A DNA stretch of 64,000 bases, taken from assembly GCA_902791865.1 (NCBI GenBank), contig CADAXK010000002.1, positions 415,974-479,973 on the forward strand, in the 5' to 3' direction. The DNA is from an uncultured Bacteroidia bacterium (GTDB lineage Bacteria > Bacteroidota > Bacteroidia > Bacteroidales > ML635J-15). Below are positions 9,401-21,000 of the stretch, piece after piece; positions within the stretch are counted from its first letter, which is position 1; each line of letters starts with the position of its first letter. Position numbers and translations under genes: made by a program. The notes beneath the pieces are model-generated. The model made no database searches, was not told the origin of the DNA, and was given only the letters and a program-made list of their open reading frames with translations.

Positions 9401-10921
9401 CCGACAATAAACGGCGTTATAAACCTTAAGCAAACAGAATTCACATACGACTACCTGAAATTGAAGGCAATTACCGAAGACAAGGTTTACATAGGCAACG
9501 ACAGAATTTACTTCGACGACTTCAAGGTTCGCGACGAAAATGGAAACATCGGCACAATAAATGGCGGCATATACCATGATAACTTCAAGAACTTCAGATT
9601 TGAACTTCTGGCGAGCCTGGAAGACTTCAAGGTTATGAATACAAAACTGTCGGACAACAACTTATTCTACGGAACAGTATATGCATCAGGCGGACTCACA
9701 GTAGAAGGAACTCCTAACAATTTCTCGATATACGCAGGCGCCACGACAGGACCCGACACTAAGTTTGTGCTTCCAATGGAAGAGAACTACCACGCACAAA
9801 ACACAAGCTACATAACATTCATATCTGCGGAAGAACGCAATAGCGACATCAGTAGCAGGAAATTCTCAACAACCGACTACTCCATAAAACTAGACATTGA
9901 TGTAAAACCCGAAGCCGAAGTACAAATCGTATTCGACCCAAGGACTGGCGACCGCATAAAGGCCAATGGAGAAGGTATGCTAAAAATAGAATACACATCT
10001 GACGACAAACTTTATATGTACGGTGAAATCGAGATTGTAAAAGGCAACTACTTATTCACTCTCGAAAACATCATAAACAAACGCTTCACAATTCCATCTG
10101 GAGGTACTATAACATGGGATGGAGATCCATACGAAGGAAAACTGAACCTTGATGCCGTATACACGACAACAGTATCGCTAAAGGAACTTATGCGCGAAGA
10201 ATACGACTCCACCGATACCAACAATAAGAAAGCAACCGTAGAATGCCACATGCACCTTATCGGAAACCTTATGTCGCCCGAGATTCAGTTCAGCATCAAC
10301 ATTCCTAACGGAAGCGACAAGGTAAAGACAAAACTTGCAAGCCTTACTCAGGACGAAATAAACAAGCAGTTGCTTTATGTACTGGTAATTAATCAGTTCT
10401 ACGACCCCAACGCTGAAATGTTGAACCAAACTGGTACAACAACCAACGCTGTTGGTGTAACTACCACACAGATGCTTTCGAACCAATTGAGCAACTGGCT
10501 GTCGAAAATTGTGAAAGATGTTGACGTCGGTTTCAAATACAGGCCTAGCACCGAATTTACCGGACAAGAAATCGAAGTGGCTCTTAGCACACAGATATTC
10601 AACGACCGACTGCTAATAAACGGAAATCTCGGAATTAGCGACAAGAAGTTCAACAACGAAAACATTGTCGGCGATGTTGAGGTACAATGGAAACTGAACA
10701 AAAAAGGTTCTCTGCGCATAAAAGGTTTCTCGCGGAAGAATACAGACATAGAGGCCGAATACGGTCCGTACACTACTGGTGCCGGCATATTCTACACCGA
10801 AGAGTTCGACACTTTCGGCGAACTCATGCGCAAGATATGGAACGGCATATCTTTCAAGCAGGCGAGAGAAAAGCACAAGGCAAAAAAAGCACAGAAAAAT
10901 GCAACGGTAAAGAAAAAATAA
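6470..10921 (+). CDS. tamB: TamB-like translocation/assembly module protein (DUF490 C-terminus)
   Basis: The 1483-residue protein has one N-terminal membrane anchor (about residues 8-30, 'FFIILFLLTIKDLIILITILY'-like), then a very long beta-rich AsmA/TamB-type body. The C-terminal DUF490 (TamB) domain spans about residues 1040-1450, with 'GMLKIEYTSDDKLYMYGEI' and 'LLYVLVINQFYDPN'. The family forms a periplasm-spanning hydrophobic groove and is tied to outer-membrane protein assembly and phospholipid transport. No ATG is available near the start: TAA at 6464-6466 closes the frame upstream, so TTG at 6470 is the best start. The tail is very basic (KAKKAQKNATVKKK). Divergent from tsaD. Function by family is confident; the exact cargo is unknown. 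Confidence 0.92.
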   Translation: MFRYKVRRFFIILFLLTIKDLIILITILYSPYLQSFIARNCIDFFAKKYNIELSVGEVYIKIPNQIVLSDIEMKDSCGNMLLSADNLDATIEKISFKNNFLLLSETNLNNPLINVIVDENGTANYSYILDKFATEDTSSFDFNVICKKLSITNGHLKYLDKRYDNSASSFKPSDIEIKDFNAGISRFRYMNDTINVNIDNFSMNEKSGIAVNNISGKIKYYDKGICIKDLDFRTNYSELICSEVALSGKDSLYLSNPMEKVDKFTVNIDTLILCVADIAPFLPQYQNFSDSIHVKGNFVGRLDDFKFKNFGISMYSGTRLHANLSVNGLPDVEQTIVFGSISNMQTNKDDINRILKLVSPENPIQIPSELDNLNRIAFNGNLSGMLNDMMAFGQFTTNIGTINTDIALMPDWKNKTLEYDGSISAKEFNLHDIIPGNNGLGLLSLNLNISGNIDSLSHTQNNLNGKIQRFDFNGYAYSNINVRGRLSNTTFNGNININDPNITAEIIGNYNFGGKNNKIELSTDLYANLKELNLVQENVSNSELKLVLGAQLDGDLANRPIGNITLSNAEFNIDDKHITVNRLSAISKINDDKKYSINIDSDILEFDMYGDFNISEVAGDIYHMVAQSLPSVFGKYVKTKANENYFTYHFRIKHINDIIKFYDKELIFHGDIYSSNGYVFGNTQTLYGKIMLPRISRGDYYIGESEIEMYSMNGIASVYMNSSSIGNNNLSLDKISLAMSAENDSLGLNMNWKNSESSDNSGFFSLGTKFIPHGNDSLPRIEAHISPSQFIFGDRIWELGETQINYDNSEVEIENLKLANANQILNVKGYISKNPDKILSFIIDNVDVSNINPITQPAGYEFGGILSGSGRISNIYDIPVFTTNVNITDLTINQEQLGKLSLSSKWDNMSKAFVMSGTNKYIEMKGTYLTKLDSLDASILLKNLKLDIFDKYLNAYEISGLTGDANGTIMLTGSIKKPTINGVINLKQTEFTYDYLKLKAITEDKVYIGNDRIYFDDFKVRDENGNIGTINGGIYHDNFKNFRFELLASLEDFKVMNTKLSDNNLFYGTVYASGGLTVEGTPNNFSIYAGATTGPDTKFVLPMEENYHAQNTSYITFISAEERNSDISSRKFSTTDYSIKLDIDVKPEAEVQIVFDPRTGDRIKANGEGMLKIEYTSDDKLYMYGEIEIVKGNYLFTLENIINKRFTIPSGGTITWDGDPYEGKLNLDAVYTTTVSLKELMREEYDSTDTNNKKATVECHMHLIGNLMSPEIQFSINIPNGSDKVKTKLASLTQDEINKQLLYVLVINQFYDPNAEMLNQTGTTTNAVGVTTTQMLSNQLSNWLSKIVKDVDVGFKYRPSTEFTGQEIEVALSTQIFNDRLLINGNLGISDKKFNNENIVGDVEVQWKLNKKGSLRIKGFSRKNTDIEAEYGPYTTGAGIFYTEEFDTFGELMRKIWNGISFKQAREKHKAKKAQKNATVKKK

Positions 10922-11007
10922 GGACACCGCTAATATGACAGCAGGTGCCAATCCTTAGTTTCTGGTTGTTTAGATGCAGAATATTACGCCTGTACTATTG
11001 GAAATTG

Positions 11008-11961
11008 TTATTCCAACGTCTCCTCTATCTGGTAGTCGTTCCTGATTGTAGAATTCCTTGAAATCATCTCACCTACAAAGCCAGAAAGGAACATCTGCGT
11101 ACCAAGAATCATCATTACCAATGCGAGGTAGAAATATGCGGTATCGGTAACAAGCGGAGCTGGCACATGCTTGCACAATGCAGCAATCTTAATTCCTCCA
11201 ACCACACATATAGCAATGAAACCTATTATGAACATCACACTGCCCCACAATCCGAAGAAGTGCATTGGACGCTTGCCGAATCGCGACAGAAAATACAGAG
11301 AGAACAAATCCAAGTAACCATGCACAAACCTGTCCAAGCCAAATTTGGATGTTCCGTACTGCCTCTTGCGATGCTCAACAACCTTCTCGCCAATCTTCGA
11401 GAAGCCTGCATTTTTTGCCAAATAAGGAATATAGCGGTGCATTTCGCCATAAACCTCAATATTTTTCACAACCTTGCTTCGGTATGCCTTCAAACCGCAA
11501 TTCATATCGTGCAGTTTAAGTCCTGTTACTCGGCGAGCTGTCGCATTATACAATTTTGATGGGATATTCTTTGTAAAAGTATTGTCGTAGCGTTTTTTCT
11601 TCCAGCCAGAAACGAGGTCGTAGCCATCCTCCTTAATCATGCGGTACAATTCGGGAACCTCATCGGGACTATCCTGCATATCAGCATCCATAGTGATTAC
11701 TACATCGCCACGGCTTGCCTGAAAACCAACCTGCAAGGCTGCAGACTTGCCATAGTTCCTGCGGAACGAAATGCCCCTTACCTGCTCGTGCTTTTTCTTC
11801 AAATCGCAAACAACATTCCACGAATTGTCTGTACTACCATCATTTACAAATAGAATCTCAAACGAAAACGAATGCTCGTTCATCACGCGCACAATCCATT
11901 CGCACAATTCGGGCAAGGACTCCTCCTCGTTATACAACGGAACTACAACAGAAATATCCAT
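11008..11961 (-). CDS. Membrane-anchored family 2 glycosyltransferase (polyprenyl-phosphate sugar transferase type)
   Basis: The start is set at ATG 11961, because the frame upstream contains the terminator of the giant operon and the protein then begins 'MDISVVVPLYNEEESLPE', the classic GT2 opening (317 residues). GT-A motifs follow: 'FVNDGSTDNS' and the metal-binding 'TMDADMQDSP'. The end has two membrane helices ('FFGLWGSVMFIIGFIAICVV' and 'YFYLALVMMILGTQMFLS'). This matches the DPM1/ArnC/GtrB-like group, which loads sugars onto undecaprenyl phosphate on the cytoplasmic face for later use in envelope glycans. The sugar cannot be read from sequence. Confidence 0.9.
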   Translation of the reverse strand: MDISVVVPLYNEEESLPELCEWIVRVMNEHSFSFEILFVNDGSTDNSWNVVCDLKKKHEQVRGISFRRNYGKSAALQVGFQASRGDVVITMDADMQDSPDEVPELYRMIKEDGYDLVSGWKKKRYDNTFTKNIPSKLYNATARRVTGLKLHDMNCGLKAYRSKVVKNIEVYGEMHRYIPYLAKNAGFSKIGEKVVEHRKRQYGTSKFGLDRFVHGYLDLFSLYFLSRFGKRPMHFFGLWGSVMFIIGFIAICVVGGIKIAALCKHVPAPLVTDTAYFYLALVMMILGTQMFLSGFVGEMISRNSTIRNDYQIEETLE

Positions 11962-11976
11962 AGTTACAATTTTTTG

Positions 11977-11984
11977 CAAATGTA
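11977..11984 (-). promoter_or_regulatory. -7 box of the GT2 gene
   Basis: The minus strand reads TACATTTG, a perfect TAnnTTTG, 15 nt before the chosen ATG at 11961. It lies just downstream of the giant operon terminator, giving the glycosyltransferase its own promoter and supporting the shortened start. Confidence 0.55.
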
Positions 11985-11989
11985 AAACA

Positions 11990-12017
11990 AAAAAACGGGT
12001 GGAAAAAATTCCACCCG
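11990..12017 (-). terminator. Terminator of the giant surface-protein operon
   Basis: A perfect 9-bp stem CGGGTGGAA / TTCCACCCG with a 4-nt loop is followed on the minus strand by a run of seven T, 32 bp after the stop of the 4717-residue gene. Confidence 0.92.
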
Positions 12018-12048
12018 CAAAGTTTTTCAAAATTACATCAATATTGCA

Positions 12049-15000
12049 TCAGAACAAAACTGTAACAGTACCCTTATAGGTATCTTCGTCGCTATGCAAC
12101 TTTATAATATACAAGTAAACGCCAGAAGGTACGAAATGGCCTCTATAGCTTCCGTCCCAGCGCTTGCCATTGCCTCGTTCATGATACAAAAGCTGTCCCC
12201 AACGGTTGAACACATAGATATGCGCATCAGGGAACAATTCGATATTCTCAATTATCCATTCATCGTTAACACCATCTCCATTAGGTGTGAAAACATTAGG
12301 TATACGTATGCAGTCGTTATAGCTTTCGGAGATAACCACATCGTCAACCGTTTTCGTACAACCACTAGCATCAGTAACTACAATATTATAAACACCTGAA
12401 CGCAAACCAGTGAATATTGATGAATCGGACGTGTAATCGTCAAGGGTGTATGTATACGGAGCAGATCCACCCGCAACAACAAGTTCGACATAACCATCGT
12501 TAAGGTCCTTACAAGATGGCGCATGCTCCATAGCGACAACACCAAGTCTTTCGGGCTGAGCTACGGCAACCGAAGTTGATTCAGTACAACCGTTAGCATC
12601 CTTTACATCTATCCTATATACACCAGGGCGAAGATGGTCGTAAACTGTTCGTCCATGTGTTACCGAACTTCCGTTAACGAAACCATAATCATAGGGTTCC
12701 ACACCACCTTCGGCACGTATTTCTATACGACCATTCTTGCTTCCGTAACAATCAACATCCGTTACTTCTGCATTAATTACGACTGGTGCTGGCGAATTTA
12801 CAGTAAAGTTACCCTGCGACACGCAACCATTCGAATCTGTAACGACAACACTGTAAACACCTCTCCTAATTCCAAACAGATTAGGTTCGGAACTTCCATT
12901 TGACCATAAATACTGGTAAGGTTCATGACCTCCACTAACATTCAATGTTATCGAACCATCATTTGTATTATGACATTTAGCATCACTAATCTGCGAATAC
13001 ATAAACAGTTCTGTTGGAGAATTAACCTGATAGCTTGCGACACCCTCGCAACCCCAAGCATCCGTCAGCGTAACTACATACAGACCAGCATCTACTCCAT
13101 AAATTGCAGGTCCGCTTTGTCCACTACTCCACTGATATATTACAGGTTGCTGAGCATATACTGATGTTACAGTCAAGGTTGCATCACTTGCTCCGAAGCA
13201 ACTGATAGGATTAACCTCTTCGATATAAGCCGAAAGCATACCAACTACACTTATCTGCGAAGTTGCAGTAGCCATACAACCATTGGCATCGGTAACTGTC
13301 AACGAATAGCTTCCGCTTGAAACGCCCGACAATGTCTCTGAAATACCTCCATTCGACCACATATACGAATACGGAGTATTTCCTCCATAAGTATTAGCCA
13401 TAAGCGAACCTTGAGATACACCACACTCAACATTATTTGCAATAATGCCAACATTTAACAAAGCAGGCTCTGTAACAACAACTGTAGAAGAAGCCGTACA
13501 TCCATTGGTATCTGTTACCAATAGGCTATATGATCCAGCACCTACCCCCACAAGGTTGTTGCTTGAATATCCGTTGCTCCATTGGTAACTATATGGAGGA
13601 ACACCTCCGCCAATAGCCGATATGCTAACACTACCATTGGCAAGTCCATAGCATGAAACACTACTAGCTGTAAGTTCTATCGACAATACAGACGGCTCGC
13701 CAACCCTTACAACGCCTGTCTTTGTACAACCGTTCGCATCGGTAACTGTATATCCGAAATCAGAGTTAACCGGCACATTGATATTCTCCAGTCCGTTAGA
13801 ATTGTCCTGCCATACTACTGAATACGGAGATGTACCACCAGTAACTACAAGGTTTGCACTTCCCGATTCTCCATAACACCGTGCATTAGCAGAAACCGCA
13901 TTGACAGAAATATCAGTAGGTTCAACCAACGATACAAATGTTGTAGATTGACAGCCATTAGCATCTGTAACTACATAATTATATGCGCCCGCTGTAACGT
14001 CATAAATTCCAACATTCTGATAAGGCAATGTTCCTCCAGTTGCCGATACCGTTACTTCTGCAGTTTCCCCATGACAAAGAATTTGTTCTGCCGACGATGA
14101 TGCGACAAGTAATTCTGGAGTTTCTATTTCGACAGAAACCGTTGACACACAATTGTGAGCATCAGTTATAGTAACATTATATGATCCTGCCGCAAGGTTA
14201 TCAAACTCATGAGAATTTGACATTTCGGTAAAGGTACCAGAATTCCAAACGATTGTATATGGGGCCATTCCATCTTGCATATTTATGGTAAAGCTACCAT
14301 TTCTATCGCCGAAGCAAAGTACCGGTACAGGCTGACCAGCAACTACACTCATTTCCGCACCTACTTCAATTGTAACAGTCTGCGTTGCTACACAACCATT
14401 AGCATCTGTTACTGTCATTGTATATTCCCCAGCTTCGAGATGTGACACAACCGAATTACCTGTTACAGTATAATTTGTATTTCCATCCCATGAATACGAC
14501 AAATTGCCTGTTCCTCCTGTTACATTTAACCTGGCTTCACCCAATGTCGTACAATATTGGTCAGTTGTTCCAGTAAGCTGGATTGATATTTCATCTGGAT
14601 TTTGGATAACATAAGTTGTTGTTATCATACAACCATTTGAATCCGTAACAGTAAGTCCGTATGTTCCTGCCGGTGCAGTTATCTGTTGTGAATTTACGGC
14701 AGGAAGTCCATCGGTTCTCCATGTATATGTAAGCGTACCTGTTCCACCTCCTGCATAAGCGTTGACAACAGTTGTTCCATTATGACATTGGATGTCGTTA
14801 CCAACAATACTACTAATATAAAGTTCCTGCGGATTCTCAGGACTTACACTAGCCTGTGCAACACATCCCTCAGCATCGGTAACAGTAACTGTGTATGTTG
14901 TGTATTCGGTAAGAGCTGTACGCGACTGACCTGCAATATTTCCAGTCCATACATACGAATAACCTCCATTTCCACCATCGGCCGAAGCTGAAATATCAAA

Positions 15001-18000
15001 GGCATCGTCATGACAATTAATTACGGATGTAACGGAAGCCGAAACTGTTAGCAGGTCAGATTCTTCAATTTCAACAGAAACATTGTCGGAACATCCATTT
15101 GCATCTACTACAGAAACACCGTATATGCCAGCTCGCAACGAAGAAAATTCATGAGAAGAAGCGGTTTCGGTCAATGTTCCATTTGTCCAAGTTATAGCGT
15201 ATGGAGAAGTTCCGTTGACGAACTCAATTTCGAAACTACCAGTAGCCATACCGTTGCAATAAACCCTATTATTGGATATTACATCCACTGTCATGTCATT
15301 GCCGTTAGGAATGTTCACCGACTGCGAATAACCACAACCATTTCCATCTGTTACAGAAACATTATGTAAACCAGATGTCAGGCTGACCGTTATTGCAGAT
15401 GTATATGAATTTACACTGCCACCATCCCATGAATACGATATGCTACCTTGTCCTCCAAATATTGACAAGTCGACACTACCGAGAGTTTCGCATGTCTGTT
15501 CGACAATGTTGTTAAAGTTAACGCCAAGTTCGTCTGGTTCTGTAATAGTTATATCATCGCTTGCATGACAGCCGTTTTCATCGGCAATCGTATATGTATG
15601 CGTACCTGCATTGACATTATCAAAAGTGCCTGTGCCAGAATAAGCTCCAGTACCGCCATTTCCTGTAACAGTCACAGTAGAGGTCTGTCCGTGACACAAT
15701 ATTTCATCCGCAGAAATCGAAATCTGAACTTCTGAAGGCTCTATTGCATTCACTGATGCCATTGCGATACAGCCGTTATCATCGGTAACAGTCACTGCAT
15801 ATAGGCCATACTCTTCCAAGCCATTTTGCGACTGCGTATTTGCACCATTGTGCCATGAATATGAGTAAGCATGTCCATCAGCAAGGGTTCCGCCATTGGC
15901 GGTTACCATTACACCAAATTTATCTCCGTGGCACAATATTGGAGTTGTCAATTCTGCTGTAGCCTCAAGCAAAGCAGGTTCATCAACTGTAGTTGTCAAA
16001 GTGCTTGAACATTCATCAGCATCGGTAACAATAACAGTGTAGTTTCCTGCCGGCAAACCGGAAATTTCATACGATGACGACATAACATCATTCTCATTTC
16101 CATTTGCCACCGTAGAAGTCCATACTATAGAATATGGTGAACGACCTGTTATGTTTTCAACATCTATACTACCTGAACCATTGCCATTACACGAAAGGTC
16201 GTGGGCTGCAAGCGAGAACGATACAGTTCCGCCAATGTCATCGATGGTCACCTGTGCAGTACCAGGACATCCGTTGGAATCGGTAACTAATACTGTATAA
16301 TTGCCACCAGCAAGACCTGTTACACTTTCACCGTTTCCAATTGTTTCACCGTTTGCATCATTGGTCCACTGATATTGATAGCCAGTTTCGGAACCTCCAG
16401 TTATAGAAGTTACAAATACTGAGCCCATAGTTGCGCAAACCTTATCGGTCTTATCTGCTGATACAACTACCGGGTTGGGCTGATTTACAGTAACAGAAGT
16501 AGATGTTGCACACAAATGTTCGTCAGTAACAGTAACAGTATATGTACCAGCAGTAATATTAGAAAGTTCATTGGAATTAGTTCCTACGGTAGCATTTTCA
16601 CTGTTATGCCATTCATAACTATATTCGCCAAAGCCATTCGATACCGAAAGCGTTATGGTTGCTGTTCCGCCATTACACAATATTGTGCTAACCGTAGGCT
16701 CTGCTATTGTCGGATAGCCAGTCTGCGAAGTATTTATGCTAGCATTTGCAGTACAATGTGTGCTGTTATCGGTAACTACTACGGTATAGGTACGGTTCAC
16801 GTCAGCACCAACAATCTGAGCAGAAGCCTGTCCTCCGTCCCAAGCGTAAGAATAGTCGCCAGAACCATTTACGCCTTCAGCCACGATGACAATGTCGCCT
16901 GTACAGAAGCCATCGGTCTGAGTAGCTTCGGCTGTAAGTTCGCAACTGCAATTACCGACTTCAATTGAAGCCTCATTTGAACACGAACCCTGCGTAACAG
17001 TTACCGTGTATGTAGTCTGCCCATCAGGATGAATTGAAATGGTTTCTGTAGTTGCAGTTGTTGACCATACGTATGACATACCGCTCGGACTTGCTGCCAA
17101 AACAGCATCTTCGCCAGAGCATACCTCGGTATCGCCGACAATAGAAATTGCAGCGTCCGGAGTCGGGTTAACGGTCAGGTGAACCGGTTCGGATAAAGCA
17201 CGGCAGTTGGTCAGGATATTTCCCTGCGCCGATATTGCCAACCTGTAGTAGCCTTCATTGGCTTCCTGAACATTTGCCATCGACAAGTCTTCGGCAGTCT
17301 GTCCTGCAACTGCTTCCCATACCGAATTGTCAAGCGGATCGCCAGTTTCGCTGTAGAACCACTGGTACTGCAACGGCTCAATGAAAGTTCCTTCGTTCAA
17401 GTATGTAGCATTTACATTATAAGTTTGTCCAGAACACAATTCTGTTTCGCCAGCAGGAATATTTATCTGTGGTACGCACAAACGAATCTCAATGTCGTCG
17501 ATTGCAAAGTCGTTGCCCGAAGTTGAAGCATTCGGATTATTGAGCGACAACCTTACTCGTGTTACTCCTGCCGGAATTGTGAAGCTCATTCCATAGCGTT
17601 CCCATTGTGCATCGCTTATATTTGAATGAGCAGAAATTGTCGAAGTTGTATAGTCTGTTATTACAGTACCGTTGTCTGCATTTTCAATATGGAAGTTCAA
17701 ACCTGATATTGAACTTGATGAGTTAACGTTCAGAATCCATACGGAGAAATAGAGTTCCGAACCCGAGCACAAGTCGTCGATTGTTGTTTCGTAGAACTGT
17801 CCCGAGGTGCTTCCTGCATCAACCTGCATCATGTAGCCACGAGAAACATCATCAGAATGTGTATGGTCTGAAAGATTTCCATGCCATCCTGGATGTCCCG
17901 CAAGCGTATATTTTACAAGTGCATATACACCCCTACTGTTCTGGCAATCTCCGTGGTTTCTACAATCCCAACCATTAATACCAGTATTCCATTGATAGTT

Positions 18001-21000
18001 AGCATTATAATTACACTCTGTAATATTCCAAGCAGACACATAATTTGTAAGAGTATTCATGCCCATTGCAGTAAGGTCTGACATTGATGCGCAACGGTCG
18101 TCGCCAACCTCGTTGCCACCAAAGTCCTCACGGAAAAGCACCGTACCAGTACTATAGCAGTCGGTAAGGTCCATAAGTATCGTATAATTGACCACAGCAT
18201 CTACATCACAACCTCCACAAGTCATCGTTACGGTAAACGAACCGCTCACATTTGACGTTGGTGTGCCAGTAATTTCACCAGTCGTTGAGCTCAACGTTAG
18301 CCAGCTTGGAATGTCGGACGATGAGAACGATGGTGATGAAGTGCAAGAATGTGTCGGTAATACAGAAATGCCAGTTCCTATATATGCCAGGATTTCATTG
18401 TATGAGAGAGTTATTTGGTCGGGAACGGTAATTATATTTCCGCTTTGTATTGCGCTACAGCCGTAAGTGTCGGTAACGGTAATGGTGTAATTGCCTGTGC
18501 CGAGGTCTGGTATTGTATAACTATTTGTTGATACGCTTACAGACGTTCCGTTTGTCCATTCTATGGTGTAAGGTGATGTTCCAACGATATTTGAAATGGC
18601 TATGTTTCCTGTTTCGCCAAAGCAGTTAGGACTTGTAGCCAAAACATCGAATGTTACATTTGAACGGTTGTCGCCTACCGAAATGCTAGCGGTAGCAGTA
18701 CATCCGTTTCCGTCGATTACAGAAACCGTGTGCGAACCAGCGGTCAACTCTACCGTAGTTGCTGCAGAGTATGTGCTTGCACTTCCGCCATCCCACGAAT
18801 ACGAAACAGTACCCAGCGCATTTGTAATCGTCATGTCAACACTACCGAGGTCATCACATGTCTGGGCTACAACGTTGTCGAGCGTAACAGTAATTTCAGC
18901 AGGCTCAGTAATAGTGATATTATCGCTTGCCGAACAGTTATTGGTGTCATAAATTGTATAAGAATATGCTGTCGTACTTGCTGTAATGTTTTCAAATGAG
19001 CCAGTGCCTGTATATGAGCCAGTTCCACCTTCACCAGCAACAGTTATTGTTGTTGTTTCACCATGGCAACTAATTTCGTCAGCGGTAATTATAATCCGAA
19101 CTTCGGAAGGATTCTCAGCTTCTACAGAAGATATTGCTTCGCAACTATTGTCGTCGCGAACCGTTACAGTGTAGGTCGTGTATGTTGTCAAACCAGTCTG
19201 CGACTGCGTATTGACGCTATTGCTCCATGCGTACGTATAGTCGTGTCCACTGGCAAGAGTACCGCCATTTGCTGCAACCGTAATGTCAAATGAATCACCG
19301 TGGCACATTATTGGTGTTGTAAACGAAGCATTTGCTGTGAACTCGTCAGCATCTTCAACTTCTACAGAAATATTGTCGGTGCATCCATTGGCATCGGTTA
19401 CTGTAACGCCATAATTGCCAGCAGTCAAATTGGGGAATGTATGTGATGGATTCGTCTCGTTGATAGTTTCGCCATTCCAAGTAATAATCTCATAAGGCGA
19501 TGTTCCATTGTTGAAGTCGAGAGTAAAGCTACCGCCATCCTGTTCGTAGCACCTTGTACGCTGACGAGAGTTCAGTGATACGGTCATGCCGCTGTTGTTT
19601 GATATGGTAACTGGTGCCGATGCCGTACAGTCGTTTCCATCAGTTACAGAAACCGTATGCGAGCCAGAACCCAACGACACAGTAACAGCCGACGTATATG
19701 TGCTTGCATCTCCACCGTCCCACGAATACGAAATGCTACCTGAACCGCCAGTAATTATCAACCTGATACTTCCCTGTGTCGAGCAGGTCTGGTCAACCCT
19801 GTCAGTTAGGGCAACAGTGAGTTCATCGGGCTCTGTAATTGTAACAGAAGTTGATGTTGCACACGAATGTCCATCTGAAACAGTAACTGTATATGTGCCA
19901 GCATATACGCCAGATAGAACATTAGAATTTGTTCCTACCGAATTGTTTTCGCTGTTGCGCCATTCGTAGCTATATTCGCCATATCCTCCCGATACAGAAA
20001 GTGTTATGGTTGCCGTTTCTCCATTACACTGAATTGCGTCAACTAAAGTTTCATCTATTGCAGGATAACCAGTCCGCACAGGTGTTACGGATGCTTCTGC
20101 CGTACAACCTGCCTCATCGGATACTCGGACTGTATATGTAACATCTGGATCTGGGGCAATATATTGGGCTTCGTTACCTAAACCATTTTCCCAGTCGTAT
20201 GTAATTGTACCAGTGCCATTTTCGGTACTTGCTTCAACGATAATTTTTCCTTCACAGAATCCAGAAATCTGCTCTGCACGAGCTGTAAGTCCGCAGTTGC
20301 ACGTACCTACCGTAATTGATTCCTCATCGAAGCATTCGCCTTGGAAAACTGTTACAGTGTATGTCGTTTGTGCTGTCGGATGAATTGAAATGGTTGCAGT
20401 TTCCTCTCCTGTTGACCAGCGATAAGTATAACCGCTTCCTGTAGGAGTGGCAGTCAGTTCGGCATCTTCGCCTATGCAGACTTCATCGTCGCCAACTATC
20501 GATGCACCTGCCTCTGGTGTCGGATTGACTGTCACTGCCAACGTTGCGTCAGCCGAACATCCGTTAGCAGCTGTAGCTGTTACGCTGTAGGTACCGCCAG
20601 TTGTTATGGTAACCGTATAAGTGTTAGCATTGGCACCTGTACCCTGCGTGCCTTCGGTAGCAGAACCGTGCCCCCATGCGTAGGTGCTGAAGCCGTCTGT
20701 AGCAGTAAGTGTCATGCTTCTGTTGTTGCAAATAGCATCGCTTGTCGATACGTTCAAGGTCAATGCTTCGGGAACCGTAATTGATATTCCTGTATGGGTA
20801 TCTCCGCAACCGTCGGCATCGGTAACTATAACCGAGTAGTTACCTGTAGCAAGGCCAGTTATTGTATAACTATCTGTAATATTTTCAACAGAACCGCCGT
20901 CCCATGCTATGGTGAAAGGCGATGCTCCGACAAAATTGTTGACGACTATGCTTCCAGTCTGATAACTACATGTTGGATTTGATGCTGCTGCGCTGAACGA

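Noticed and set aside
11961..12030. Longer N-terminus for the GT2 glycosyltransferase
   Set aside because: The extra 23 residues would be encoded by the giant operon's terminator hairpin and the gene's own -7 box; the ATG at 11961 gives the canonical start of the family.
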